This document shows, piece after piece, positions 17,738-27,304 of a DNA stretch of 64,000 bases. Below the pieces are notes generated by a model. It was not told the DNA's origin, did not search any database, and saw only the letters and a program-made list of their open reading frames with translations. A program made the position numbers and the translations under genes. The DNA is from Solibacillus cecembensis (GTDB taxonomy: Bacteria > Bacillota > Bacilli > Bacillales_A > Planococcaceae). The stretch's first letter is position 1. Every line of letters starts with the position of its first letter. Location of the stretch: assembly GCF_001439635.1 (NCBI RefSeq), contig NZ_LMBZ01000010.1, positions 96,739-160,738 on the forward strand. Direction: 5' to 3'.

Positions 17738-18100
17738 TTATAAGTTTCTTCCAACAGATTGGCCAAATAAGAAAAATTGATAACCAATAATGTAGAAAAT
17801 ATAAATAATGCCGATTCCACCAGGTAATCCAGTAATGAATCGTCTATTATTATTACTTGTCCATTTACCAAATAATTGCCCTATACCATCAATAGCCATT
17901 GGTAAAATTAATAAAGCTATAATCCATAAATCAATTATGCCTAAAAGTATGACCACTATTGTAGATAAGAGATAACCTACTGCCATACCAGTACATCTTG
18001 CACATAGTGGGAATTTTCTCCCTTTATAATGGAATGAACGATCTGGTCTTTGATGGCAAAAGAAAAAAACACGCAATAATAAATTTATAGTATTTCCCAA
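17738..18100 (-). CDS. DUF2085 family membrane protein
   Basis: A 120-residue protein with about three membrane helices. The family signature is clear: FFCHQRPDRSF (about 13-23) and FPLCARCTGMAVGY (about 30-43); the Cys/His/Cys/Cys set suggests metal or haem-like ligand binding but no function is established. The start must be TTG at 18100, nine bases after AAAGGAG; no ATG precedes the signature. First gene of the zinc-ribbon operon. Confidence 0.87.
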   Translation of the reverse strand: MGNTINLLLRVFFFCHQRPDRSFHYKGRKFPLCARCTGMAVGYLLSTIVVILLGIIDLWIIALLILPMAIDGIGQLFGKWTSNNNRRFITGLPGGIGIIYIFYIIGYQFFLFGQSVGRNL

Positions 18101-18253
18101 ATTTGTAAACTCCTTTGTTATTCTAGCGTATAGTATATAACATAAATAGAAAATATGGAATATACTACATAATTTAATTTTTAATAAACATTAATATGAT
18201 ATTGTTTTAGATGATTTTGTTATTTTAAACTTTCAATTTCGCAAAATAAAAAA

Positions 18254-18270
18254 CCTAGCACTGGGCTAAG
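18254..18270 (-). terminator. Terminator overlapping the stop codon of the next gene
   Basis: Minus strand CTTAGC-ccagt-GCTAGG followed by TTTTTTATTTT; the stem begins in the last codons of the 18266-18622 gene. Confidence 0.7.
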
Positions 18271-18622
18271 CTTTTAATTGGGCAAACTCAATTTTTTTAT
18301 TATATTTCTTCAGCAAATTCAACACTTCATGCAACTTGGCCAGCTCATCCTTTTCGACCATAAATGCATTTTCATCATGCTGGGCTACAGAAGTGCTACT
18401 TGGATACTCTTCATTTCCGTTCGTAATTAGACGCACATAACCGAATGTCATGCCTGCCTCTTTATAATCTACGCGTGAAATTTCTCCAAACGGAATAATT
18501 TTCATGCGTGGCTTTGCCTTAGTAAGTATCCACCACTTCTCACCTAAATAGTCAATCTTCATCTCTTTTTGATCGATGTCTATATTGTAACCACCAAATA
18601 ACTTAAAGCTAAATGTTTTCAT
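18266..18622 (-). CDS. Hypothetical protein, PH-like beta-rich
   Basis: A 118-residue soluble protein I do not recognise with certainty. The alternating pattern (FKLFGGYNIDIDQKEMKIDY, 'PFGEISRVDYKE', 'GYVRLITNG') followed by a C-terminal amphipathic helix is like small bacterial PH-domain proteins. AGCTT-rich end; GGAG precedes the ATG. Single gene. Confidence 0.65.
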   Translation of the reverse strand: MKTFSFKLFGGYNIDIDQKEMKIDYLGEKWWILTKAKPRMKIIPFGEISRVDYKEAGMTFGYVRLITNGNEEYPSSTSVAQHDENAFMVEKDELAKLHEVLNLLKKYNKKIEFAQLKA

Positions 18623-18778
18623 ATACTAAACTCCATTTCAAAACGTCGTTACGTAAATTATACGGATGTTCGTGTAGAATTTCTAATTTTAGGCGCTATG
18701 TTGTGCTTTAAATGTGATTGAGCACTGGCGGAAAATAAAGTGGAAAAGCCCTTAACCGTACAAATTTATGAAGTTATT

Positions 18779-19909
18779 TTATTTTTTCTTATCAAATCGA
18801 ATCAAATACACCGCTTTATCTTTCCCTTCCCCATTTACAACGAGCGTACCTTGCTCCGTAAAACGAGGTAGTACAAGCCGTTCTCTAATGGAAGGTAGTT
18901 TAGATAGAGGTTTTAGTTCACCATCCTGCAACTTAAAAAGCTGTACTGTATTGCTGTCACCTTTTTGAACGGCAATAGCAAAATGTTCGCCATCCGTTGC
19001 ATAATCATGTATACCGACAGATGTTTCAACGATCTGAAATTCACCTGTTGTCCTATCAATAAAGCCAATAACAGCTGGTTCATTATCTTTTCGTAAAGAA
19101 CTGTAAATTTTATCTCCCTTTAGCAAAATGTTTTCTGCAAATTCATACGGAAATATATAACTTTCTAAACTTTGTTTCGTTTCAAAATCATGCACTGTCA
19201 CAACTGTATCTTTTCTGCCCTCTATCTTAAAAACTTCTGAAAACACAACTAGATTTCCTTCAATAACTAGGCGACTATGACTACCATCCCCATCTCTATC
19301 AATTTCACGTAAAATTTGAGTTGTCCCATCTTTTAAATTTAATGTAAAGTAGTTTGGCTGCTTATCTTGTAAACCTGTATAAATAAATGTATCCCCTTGC
19401 AAGTATACGCCATAAAAGTAATCCGCTTAAACGACGTTCACTTTATGCGTCTCACGATTTAATACATGAATCTTATTCTCATCATTCACAGGCTGAGCCC
19501 AAACTAGCCAATCCTTTGATACTGCATAATCACGAAAAACTTGAGGAGCATCCACTAGCAACGTTTTTTCGTTCTTTTTCACATCAAATGCATAAAATCC
19601 ATTCTCTGTGCTGTAAATAAATTCATTCGTTTCATCAAGATAAGTCGATGCTATAAGTGAATCATATGGTACGTTCGGTATAACAACTTTTTCAACAGTA
19701 AAACTTTGCTCATCAAAGAAAGCTTGTTGCACATATGGAACTGCCAAAAATACAGCCATAAAAAGAGCTATAGTAGTAATGATAACTGGCGCCCACGCTT
19801 TACTCGCCTTTTTTTTCGGTGTCTTTTGCATATTCCCCCTCGTTTTCTCGATGATTCGCTGTCTATTTTCTTCTGTATTTTTTAAAGGAGTAAGTCGGTA
19901 AGTAGTCAT
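18779..19909 (-). pseudogene. Sigma-linked membrane protein with beta-propeller, split by an in-frame stop
   Basis: One reading frame of 377 codons interrupted by a TAA at 19427-19429. The first part (160 residues from ATG 19909, nine bases after GGAGG) has a short cytoplasmic tail, one membrane segment (about 42-62) and the first propeller strands; the second part continues in the same frame after the stop (ADYFYGVYLQGDTF...) for 215 residues of WD40/TolB-like repeats ending at 18779. No frameshift is needed to join them. The gene overlaps the end of the sigma factor gene by 47 bases, so the intact product was probably its membrane-bound anti-sigma partner. Sequencing error is an alternative. 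Translation could restart at TTG 19402, but no ribosome binding site supports that. Confidence 0.8.
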
Positions 19910-20414
19910 GTAACAGCACCTCCCATTCTTCTTTTCTAAGCTTTAGTTTTAACTGTTCTTTAGCACTTTTCAATCTTGATTTCACTGTACTTTCGGGTCG
20001 ATTTAATAGCTCAGCAATTTCCTTAATGGACAAACCTTCTAAATAGTAATAAACAATCGTTTCACGCTGCTTTAGTGGTAATGCTAATATCGCTGCATCC
20101 AGTACGCTCAGTTCCTCCCTTTCGACAAGGGCATCTTTATGTACCATTTTTTCTTTCGGCATTAATTTCATCGTTAACTGCACTTTCCGATACGCCCAGC
20201 TTTTCAAATAATCTTTACTCGCATTCGCCGTTAACTTGGATAAATAAGCCCTTAGCTCACCCTGTTCTATATAATTCGAACAATATAATTTCAAAAACAC
20301 ATCTTGCACAAGGTCTTCAGCCAAATGTTTATCTTTCACGTAGTAATAGACAATGCGGAACAATAAATCCGTATGTTCATACATTGCTTTTTCAACTAAT
20401 TCTGACTGATTCAA
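19863..20414 (-). CDS. ECF-type RNA polymerase sigma factor
   Basis: A 183-residue sigma-70 family factor: region 2 'LLFRIVYYYVKDKHLAEDLV' with QDVFLKLY (about 18-45), and region 4 'LPLKQRETIVYYYLEGLSIK' with 'EIAELLNRPESTVKSRLKSA' (about 112-155), the -35-binding helix-turn-helix. The start is TTG 20414, seven bases after GGGGGG; upstream ATGs lack a ribosome binding site. Its partner gene is broken by a nonsense codon, so this factor may be unregulated or itself decaying. Confidence 0.88.
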   Translation of the reverse strand: MNQSELVEKAMYEHTDLLFRIVYYYVKDKHLAEDLVQDVFLKLYCSNYIEQGELRAYLSKLTANASKDYLKSWAYRKVQLTMKLMPKEKMVHKDALVEREELSVLDAAILALPLKQRETIVYYYLEGLSIKEIAELLNRPESTVKSRLKSAKEQLKLKLRKEEWEVLLHDYLPTYSFKKYRRK

Positions 20415-20511
20415 GCTCGCACCCCCCTCTCTATACATAAACGATGCAAGGTAAATAAAAGACGAAAAAAAGACGAAATGAAAATAATTATTCATACCGT
20501 CCATCAAATCG

Positions 20512-21033
20512 CTATATTATTTTCACGCCACTTCTCAAAATCATTTTATTTAGCTCATTTTTCAACCATTCAGCATCTACTGCTTTTGCAATTTGTAAAA
20601 AGTGCTTTAAATCATGCTCCTTTAACCCGTGAAAATAACTTGACAACGTTAATTTGGACGAGCCTAGCATAAATTCATCTTCCCATAACTCATCCTTCAA
20701 CTCAGACAAAGTTTTTATTAGCCTTTTCCGAGCATTCACAAATTCCTCAATAATGAATGCCTTTGTATTTTCCCTAGCATTTTTAGCCGATTCATTGTTT
20801 AAACTATTTGCATCTGGCGCTTTTGGTAAACTTGTTTGCTGAAATAAATAAGATACGCGTTGATTGATTACAAATTCATCCCATGCTTTAAAATGCCCAA
20901 TTACTTCTGCAACCGACCATTTGCCCGGTTCGACAGGTTTTCGCCAATCAACTTCATTTAATTCAATTAAGCTTTCTACCCAATCAATAGAGTTTTCTAA
21001 ATGCGCAATTACTGATTCCTTTTCTAAAAGCAT
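20512..21033 (-). CDS. DinB-like four-helix protein
   Basis: A 173-residue protein of the DinB/DUF664-type superfamily: helical, with 'EPGKWSVAEVIGHFKAWDEF' (about 36-55), where the conserved His of the first metal site lies, and 'HGLKEHDLKHFLQI' (about 135-148) with the second and third His. Members are metal-dependent thiol transferases or of unknown function. ATG 21033 is chosen; GTG 21045 is possible. Confidence 0.78.
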   Translation of the reverse strand: MLLEKESVIAHLENSIDWVESLIELNEVDWRKPVEPGKWSVAEVIGHFKAWDEFVINQRVSYLFQQTSLPKAPDANSLNNESAKNARENTKAFIIEEFVNARKRLIKTLSELKDELWEDEFMLGSSKLTLSSYFHGLKEHDLKHFLQIAKAVDAEWLKNELNKMILRSGVKII

Positions 21034-21062
21034 GATTCTCAACACCTACCTAACTTACTTAT

Positions 21063-22868
21063 TCAACAATCAAAATGCACTTGATTGCGCCCTTGATGCT
21101 TAGATTTATATAACTGTTTATCCGCTGCATCTAATAGTTTTCCTTCTGTTGTAAATGTTGATGGTCTATCCATCGTTGCACCGCCCACACTAATTGTCAT
21201 TTGACCTTCTGCACGACCTTTATGTTCAAATTGCGCATCTTCTACAGCTTTTTGGACATTTCCAGCCAGTTTTTCTGCTTCAGTGGACGTGTATTTTGGC
21301 AATATTATTGCAAATTCTTCTCCACCGTATCTGGCAAAAATAGCATCTTTTGTTAAAACTCCTTTTACCGTAGTTACTACATTAAATAAAATTTCATCGC
21401 CCATCACATGCCCGTAGTAATCATTGTATTTTTTGAACTCATCCAAATCGAACATAATAACGGATAAACTTTGATGCCCTTGTTGTGCCAATTTAAAATG
21501 CTTTAATAAGGAATCATTAAAATGTTGTCGATTATAAATACCCGTTAAACCGTCATGAGTAGCTTGCCATTTCAGTTTACTATTTGCTTTATATAGCTCC
21601 TCTGTTCGTTCATGAACAAGCTCATCTAAAGAGGCATTCACTTGAAAAAGCTCACAATTCAGCTTTTCCGTTTCTTTAAATTTATTTGAATATTGGTAGG
21701 CAATCGTCTTGACTAAAATCATTACTAAAATTGTTATACAAAATAGCGTCAATGGGAAAATATTAATAAAACCTAGTCCCGATAAATAATCTAAAGACAT
21801 TCCTGCAAAAGTAATCGTAATCCCAATTAAAGTGGGCAACGCTAGCTTTCTTTGCTGCTTAGAAGCTTTATATAAAACATAAACGGAGTAAATCATTACT
21901 AAAACATCAGCCAACATTAATAAAAAGAATACCTTTTGAAAAACAATTGGTTGTGTGAAAATTGTCAGTGTTACTAAAAACAAAAGTAAAATATTATTCG
22001 CTACTAATATTTTTTTAGAAAAGATTTCTTTATATAAATAATAAATAAACAGTATATAAAATAATGCAACAAGAATGGTCGTTATATATTCAATTCGGGT
22101 AGCATTCACGTATGATATGTTCATCGGCATGATACGGTAAATGAACGGTACCGTAAACATCGTCCGGATCGCCACAATAAAGCAAAACAAACCAAATGCT
22201 AAAAATGCCTTTTCCTCTTTACGTAACAAGCCTATAAATAACGTTAAAATACCACTAATGATTAAAACACCTATGAAAAAAAGAAGCGGATATAACTGGT
22301 TGTTAAAAGTAGATACCACTTTTTCTGCTTCACCGATAATTAGTGGATTCGCAAAACCGCCCCTAATATGTTCAAAACTTGAAATTTGAACCGCTATCGT
22401 AAATTGTGTTTGTTCTACTTCAAAATAGCCTATTTTCGACTCCAGCATTGATTCATGTACCGCGCTATGAGTACCAACTTTACCACTCTCTAAAATTTCC
22501 TGGCCATCGACATAAATTTTAACTGCACTATATTCATATGGAGAATGAATCGCTAACACTTGGCCAACATAACGTTCTGGTACACGTACTTGTAGCGCAA
22601 AGGTTCCGTAACCACTAGCTGATTTTCCCAATTCGTCAAATTCTACAGGTACATTTACTTCGATAGCTTGCTCCAAATATTTCTGCGCCTCATTACCGTC
22701 ATATAGTTGCTCATCAATATAAAGCCACTTTCCCTTTAATAGTTCATATAAGGTACTGTCTTCCGACGAGAAATCGTGTTTAGGAATGCTCTTTGCTTGA
22801 ACAGGTATTACATTCATTAATATGAAAATCAAGCTAACTATGTATAAAAAGATTATTCTTTTTTTCAC
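21063..22868 (-). CDS. Diguanylate cyclase with 7TMR-DISM sensor
   Basis: A 601-residue membrane protein. A cleaved or anchor signal (about 1-25), an extracellular jelly-roll region (to about 190) of the 7TMR-DISM type, seven membrane helices (about 195-400), a short coiled coil and a C-terminal GGDEF domain with an intact active site, RYGGEEFA (near residue 515), and 'DLDEFKKYNDYYGH'. It should make c-di-GMP from GTP in response to an extracellular ligand. No EAL or PilZ protein is nearby. The start is GTG 22868, five bases after GGGGGG. Confidence 0.92.
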   Translation of the reverse strand: MKKRIIFLYIVSLIFILMNVIPVQAKSIPKHDFSSEDSTLYELLKGKWLYIDEQLYDGNEAQKYLEQAIEVNVPVEFDELGKSASGYGTFALQVRVPERYVGQVLAIHSPYEYSAVKIYVDGQEILESGKVGTHSAVHESMLESKIGYFEVEQTQFTIAVQISSFEHIRGGFANPLIIGEAEKVVSTFNNQLYPLLFFIGVLIISGILTLFIGLLRKEEKAFLAFGLFCFIVAIRTMFTVPFIYRIMPMNISYVNATRIEYITTILVALFYILFIYYLYKEIFSKKILVANNILLLFLVTLTIFTQPIVFQKVFFLLMLADVLVMIYSVYVLYKASKQQRKLALPTLIGITITFAGMSLDYLSGLGFINIFPLTLFCITILVMILVKTIAYQYSNKFKETEKLNCELFQVNASLDELVHERTEELYKANSKLKWQATHDGLTGIYNRQHFNDSLLKHFKLAQQGHQSLSVIMFDLDEFKKYNDYYGHVMGDEILFNVVTTVKGVLTKDAIFARYGGEEFAIILPKYTSTEAEKLAGNVQKAVEDAQFEHKGRAEGQMTISVGGATMDRPSTFTTEGKLLDAADKQLYKSKHQGRNQVHFDC

Positions 22869-23254
22869 ATCGTCCCCCCTTTCCTTAAAGTTCGATTCCC
22901 TTCTATATATAAATCCATTCTGGCAATTATACGAACAGGTAAAATTATGACAATATTCTTTCATTATAAAATAAATAAGCACATCTAGTATGAATATCGG
23001 ATTGATTGGCTTTTGTTTGATAGGTATTATTATTTGCTAGAAACATTAAATTAATGAATTTCTCCCGATAGATTTTCACCATGAACGTACAATTAAAATT
23101 GTGTAAATTTTAAAGATTGAAGCTTATCAAACAAGCTTAGACTTAGCGCCATTCAAATCTTCATTGAGTGCCATTGCCCTATATAAAGAAAAAAGACAAT
23201 CCCTTGTGTGAAAGGATCACCTGTTGAATCCGTGTTATAAAAGCTTAGTTAGCT
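22869..23254. other. Intergenic stretch, 386 bases
   Basis: Contains the leader of the diguanylate cyclase gene, a small AAGCTT...AAGCTT hairpin (23117-23138) and a bulged hairpin near 23192-23216 with a T-run on the minus strand that may end the broken acetyltransferase transcript. No gene seen. Confidence 0.45.
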
Positions 23255-23677
23255 TTAGTCTGTACACTTTAATTTCTTCACAAAATAATGGCGCTTACTT
23301 GTAAGTGGGTATTCACCGAGCACGAAAACCTCTTCATAGCCTAACTTTATGTAGAAATCTCTTGCTCGGAAACTAAATGTATCGAGAAAAGAACTTTTAC
23401 AGCCTCTTTGAATCGCTTCTAATTCAGTAGCTTCCATCAATTTAGTGCCAATATTCTGACCCCTTAGCGTTTCATCGACCCAAAAACGAAATTTCCAACC
23501 AGTTTCCGTGCGTTTCACCTGAGATTCCCGCTATTTTTTCCCAGCCTCATTGTGAACAAAAATAGCAATTGGACTCGTTTCCTTTAATTCAATATGAAAT
23601 AGGTTAAAATCTATTAATTTATTTCTAATTTCAATAATATCTTTTTCATTCGGATTATTCGTTTTAATAAATTCCAT
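23255..23677 (-). pseudogene. GNAT acetyltransferase, frame-disrupted
   Basis: The frame starts at ATG 23677 (GGAAGG upstream), runs MEFIKTNNPNEKDII...VHNEAGKK and hits TAG just after an A6 tract near 23534-23539. The next 15 codons make sense only in another frame (IAGISGETHGNWLEI, typical of this GNAT family), and near the T5 tract at 23482-23486 the original frame resumes with WVDETLRGQNIGTKLMEA and runs to 23255. So a pair of small compensating indels in homopolymers breaks the gene. The C-terminal 87 codons are intact but lack the N-terminal half of the fold. Confidence 0.8.
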
Positions 23678-23754
23678 AGGCCTTCCATTTGTAACGGTTT
23701 ATCAAACTATAACAGACTTACTTTAACATTTTATAGGTAAAATTAAAATGATTA

Positions 23755-23952
23755 TTACGTCTCCAAAAGAAAAGTCAAATAAATAATGGCGTATATTGGA
23801 AGAGCGATTGAAGTCAAAATATACATAGTCATTTCGCCCTTTGTAAGCTTCCTTTTCCACCTCGTCAGTTTTAGTTGCCTACAATACATAGCGCTAGAAA
23901 AAATAATAATGAGAAGGGCAAGCTCTTGTATATCTTCTAAACTGGAAATCAA
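23755..23952 (-). CDS. Small membrane protein, unknown function
   Basis: A 65-residue protein with two hydrophobic helices (about 10-24 and 42-62) separated by a very basic loop (LKLTRWKRKLTKGE). Start is TTG 23952, eight bases after AAAGGAG; this shortens the possible frame by 12 codons. Not recognised. Confidence 0.6.
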   Translation of the reverse strand: MISSLEDIQELALLIIIFSSAMYCRQLKLTRWKRKLTKGEMTMYILTSIALPIYAIIYLTFLLET

Positions 23953-24072
23953 ATAATCATCTCCTTTAAGTATTCTGGAAATTAGCAATCACACAATTGT
24001 GTATACTTAATTCTACGAAAAAAGGATCGCATATATTCATCATTCCATTTTCTCAAAAATAGATTGTACAAA

Positions 24073-24567
24073 TTACTCTTTATATTTTGTATAGGAATTG
24101 ATGCCACTTAAATTGGTTTGGAAAAAGGATTCTTTTAGCTGCTCATACTGCTTTTTAGCCTCTTCATTTGACCTTAAGAAATCTCTGAAAAATAATAACT
24201 GCTGCCATTTCTCAACTTCATACTGAACAATGTGAATAAAATGCGTTTTCACTTGAAACGCTTCATCTGAAAACTTGGCACAAACAACTTCACTTGGGCG
24301 CACGACACGCAACCTATAAAAGCCCGCTCTCTCTAAGTCTTTGAAGAAAGGTTTTTCAAGTGTTTCTAAATTTTCTACTCCAACTAAAATATCAATAATT
24401 GGCTTTGCTCGTATTCCTTCAATGGAAGTACTTCCAATATGCTCAATTTGATGATTTGATAACCTTGTACAACTTAAAAGCTCTTCTCGAATTTGTTTAA
24501 ACTCAACTTTCCACGCATTATCATAAGGTACAACTAAAACTTCATCATTTTGTAAACCTAGTTTCAC
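24073..24567 (-). CDS. GrpB/UPF0157 family nucleotidyltransferase-fold protein
   Basis: A 164-residue protein of the GrpB family: 'VVPYDNAWKVEFKQIREEL' at the N-terminus and the nucleotidyltransferase signature HIGSTSI...KPIIDILVGV (about 43-63) with two acidic residues. The family has no firmly known role; a link to coenzyme A or glutamate metabolism has been suggested for some. Start is GTG 24567, eight bases after AGGGGG. Confidence 0.88.
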   Translation of the reverse strand: MKLGLQNDEVLVVPYDNAWKVEFKQIREELLSCTRLSNHQIEHIGSTSIEGIRAKPIIDILVGVENLETLEKPFFKDLERAGFYRLRVVRPSEVVCAKFSDEAFQVKTHFIHIVQYEVEKWQQLLFFRDFLRSNEEAKKQYEQLKESFFQTNLSGINSYTKYKE

Positions 24568-24661
24568 ACTTCATTCCCCCTAAAATGATATAGACTACTT
24601 TTTGAAAAAACAGCTGTAGCAGAAGAAACACATACGGAAAGTATAGAATAAAACCGAATTG

Positions 24662-24699
24662 AAATGGCCCCTGCTTCATTAAATGTAGGAGGCCATTTT
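24662..24699. terminator. Hairpin after the TetR gene
   Basis: AAATGGCC / GGCCATTT stem with a 21-nt loop, followed on the plus strand by TTACTT; the T-run on the minus strand is poor. Confidence 0.55.
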
Positions 24700-24702
24700 T
24701 AC

Positions 24703-25302
24703 TTAGTTAAATGAGTGAGGTATACCAAATGCCTTTAACGGTCCTTTGAAAAAAATATCTATGATCATTTGAGCTAATTGTTCCGGCGTTTGTTCCATAT
24801 CAGATTGGAGCCAGTATTGAATGACACTAATAACAGTCGAACTTGCAAACACAGGAATAAAATCAACAGGATATAAAAATTGATGATCCGATACGATAGA
24901 TGGTGCATTATTTTTGAACATATAAGCAAATGTATTTTTTAAGCGATCTTGGAAGGAAAAAAATCCTCTTGTCTTTAATAAAATAGAAAGTAATTCCTTT
25001 TCTTCTTGCAAACAATAAAATAAATGAACAACTGTTGGATATCGCGTTTGAAGAAATTCATCCACTGTATCAATATCCTTTAAATACTCCAATGCAACAG
25101 ATTCAAGTTTTTCAAAAAGCTCTTGTTCGTACTTTTCGAGCATGTCGTATTTATCTAAATAATGTAGATAAAAGGTTCCACGATTAATATTTGCCCGTTT
25201 AGTAATATCTAAAACGGTTATTACTTCAAAATCCTTTTCTTCTATAAGTGTAAGGAGTGCATTTCGTATTTCCCTTCTTGTTTTCACAACACGTCGATCC
25301 AT
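24703..25302 (-). CDS. TetR/AcrR family regulator
   Basis: A 199-residue repressor. N-terminal helix-turn-helix 'FEVITVLDITKRANINRGTFYLHY' (about 25-48, quoted in part) and a C-terminal ligand/dimer domain of the TetR_C type. Divergent from the two-ATPase ABC exporter operon starting at 25488, which is its likely target along with itself. A 16-bp perfect palindrome lies between them. AGGAGG precedes the ATG. Confidence 0.9.
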   Translation of the reverse strand: MDRRVVKTRREIRNALLTLIEEKDFEVITVLDITKRANINRGTFYLHYLDKYDMLEKYEQELFEKLESVALEYLKDIDTVDEFLQTRYPTVVHLFYCLQEEKELLSILLKTRGFFSFQDRLKNTFAYMFKNNAPSIVSDHQFLYPVDFIPVFASSTVISVIQYWLQSDMEQTPEQLAQMIIDIFFKGPLKAFGIPHSFN

Positions 25303-25338
25303 AGTTTCCTCCTAGTTATTCAACAGATGAAGATTAAC

Positions 25339-25354
25339 TGTTGATTAATCAACA
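25339..25354. promoter_or_regulatory. Probable TetR operator
   Basis: TGTTGATTAATCAACA, a perfect 16-bp palindrome 37 bases upstream of the TetR start and 134 bases before the ABC operon. A looser half-copy (CAACAGATG) lies just to its left. Confidence 0.7.
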
Positions 25355-25487
25355 CATCAAATCAATTTGCACATAGCATAAACACTTCAAATATTTTATA
25401 CTCTAATTAATATTTATACAACACTGTGTTCAGAAAGAATTTATTGTTAAAAAACGGGGTACGTAGGCAATGAAAGGAGTGAGTAAA

Positions 25488-26417
25488 TTGACAATCATTT
25501 CATTACAACATGTCACGAAAGATTATGGACATGGGCGAGGAATTTTTGATGTTTCATTTCATGTTAAGAAAGGGACTGTATATGGCTTTCTAGGTCCCAA
25601 TGGGGCTGGGAAAACGACGGCTATTCGTCACATTATGGGCTTTTCAAAACCGCAACAAGGCATTGTAACTGTCAGTGGGCTTAATAGCTGGAATAATGCG
25701 AGCACGATCCAAGAAACGCTCGGCTATTTACCCGGTGAAGTCGCATTGCCAGAACATTTAACTGGTGAGCAATTCATTCAAATGATGATGGATTTAAGAA
25801 AAATAAAAGATGATACACATTGTAAAAAATTAATGGATTTCTTTGAGCTGGATGCTTCGGGCAAGGTAAAGCGTATGTCACTTGGTATGAAAAGAAAATT
25901 AGCAATTGTGACGGCATTCATGCATGACCCGGATATCCTCGTTCTCGATGAGCCAACAAGCGGTTTGGACCCAATTATGCAGCAACGTTTTATCGATTTC
26001 ATAAAGGATGAAAAGAGGCGTGGCAAAACCATTTTACTTTCCAGTCACATTTTTACTGAAGTCGATGCTACTTGTGATGAAATTTCGATTATTAAAGAAG
26101 GCCATATCATTTCTTCATTTAACAAACAAGAGTTACTAAACATGACGGAAAAAGTCTTTCATCTCACAGTCGAAAACACGAAAGATTATACGCAGCTCAT
26201 ACAGATGATTGAATCGGATATAACTTTCCAACTTATCTCAAAAAATGAACAAATAAATGAACTGCAAATTAGCTGTTATCCAAGTGATTTATCTAAGCTC
26301 ATCAAACGAATAGCTGACTTTCCTCTATTAAGTTTCAGCGAAGTGCCATTTAGTTTGGAAAAACACTTCATGGAATTTTATGATCGACGTGTGGGAGGGG
26401 AATTACCATGGCAATAA
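25488..26417 (+). CDS. ABC transporter ATP-binding protein 1
   Basis: A 309-residue ATPase of the BcrA/CcmA (drug or antibiotic exporter) class: Walker A GPNGAGKTT (about 36-44), Q-loop, signature LSLGM-like 'RMSLGMKRKLAI' (about 134-145), Walker B 'ILVLDEPTSGLD' and H-loop 'SSHIFTEV'. Start is TTG 25488, eight bases after AAAGGAG; the same N-terminus as its paralogue supports this over ATG 25470. First gene of three overlapping genes under probable TetR control. Confidence 0.92.
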   Translation: MTIISLQHVTKDYGHGRGIFDVSFHVKKGTVYGFLGPNGAGKTTAIRHIMGFSKPQQGIVTVSGLNSWNNASTIQETLGYLPGEVALPEHLTGEQFIQMMMDLRKIKDDTHCKKLMDFFELDASGKVKRMSLGMKRKLAIVTAFMHDPDILVLDEPTSGLDPIMQQRFIDFIKDEKRRGKTILLSSHIFTEVDATCDEISIIKEGHIISSFNKQELLNMTEKVFHLTVENTKDYTQLIQMIESDITFQLISKNEQINELQISCYPSDLSKLIKRIADFPLLSFSEVPFSLEKHFMEFYDRRVGGELPWQ

Positions 26418-27304
26418 TCGAACTACAAAATGTCACAAAAGATTACGGAAATAATCGAGGCATTTTTACAATCAATCTTTCTATTAAACCTGGTGAAGCA
26501 TTTGGGTTTATCGGTACGAACGGGGCAGGGAAAACAACGACAATACGCCATTTGATGGGGTTTTTAAAACCGCACACCGGCACAGTAAAAATTAATAACT
26601 TGGATGCGTGGAAAAATGCTGCTGAAATTAAGCAGTCGGTTGGCTACATCCCTGGAGAAATCGCATTTCCGGATGTCTCCACTGGTTGGAATTTCATTCA
26701 CCAACAAGCCGCGCTTTTACAGCTAACAGATTTAAGCTATGCAAATGAATTGGTAAATCGGCTTCAGCTTGACCCGTCCGCAAATATTAAACGGATGTCA
26801 AAGGGAATGAAACAAAAAACAGCCATTGTTGTCGCGTTGATGGCTGACTTGCCCATTCTAATTTTAGATGAGCCAACAACTGGACTGGATCCTCTAATGC
26901 GTGCGGAGTTTATACAAATTATAAAAGAGGAAAAAGCAAAGGGCAAAACGATTTTTATGTCGAGCCATATGTTCGAGGAAATCGAGGAAACTTGTGATAC
27001 TGTGGCGATGATTAAGGACGGCAAAATTCATACAATTACACCCATTTCAACAATTACATCAAATAAATCACAACAATTTATGATCGAATTTAGCAATGAA
27101 CAGGACTGTACCCGCTTTATGCAGGAAAAGTTCCATTCGATCCGTATGAACCTTACAACAGCTTCAGTCACTGTCCAAAATCATACATTGAACGAGTTTT
27201 TAGCGATTTTATCTATGTATCCATTCAATAACTTAACCGAGCAAAAACATACGCTTCAAGAATATTTCTATCAATTATATGCAGGAGGTCCTTCCCATGA
27301 TTAA
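26408..27304 (+). CDS. ABC transporter ATP-binding protein 2
   Basis: A 298-residue ATPase paralogous to the preceding gene (both begin with II-LQ-VTKDYG--RGIF). Walker A GTNGAGKTT, signature 'RMSKGMKQKTAI', Walker B 'ILILDEPTTGLD', H-loop 'SSHMFEEI'. It overlaps gene 1 by 10 bases and the permease by 8. Two different ATPases with a single permease suggest an asymmetric ATPase dimer. Confidence 0.92.
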   Translation: MAIIELQNVTKDYGNNRGIFTINLSIKPGEAFGFIGTNGAGKTTTIRHLMGFLKPHTGTVKINNLDAWKNAAEIKQSVGYIPGEIAFPDVSTGWNFIHQQAALLQLTDLSYANELVNRLQLDPSANIKRMSKGMKQKTAIVVALMADLPILILDEPTTGLDPLMRAEFIQIIKEEKAKGKTIFMSSHMFEEIEETCDTVAMIKDGKIHTITPISTITSNKSQQFMIEFSNEQDCTRFMQEKFHSIRMNLTTASVTVQNHTLNEFLAILSMYPFNNLTEQKHTLQEYFYQLYAGGPSHD

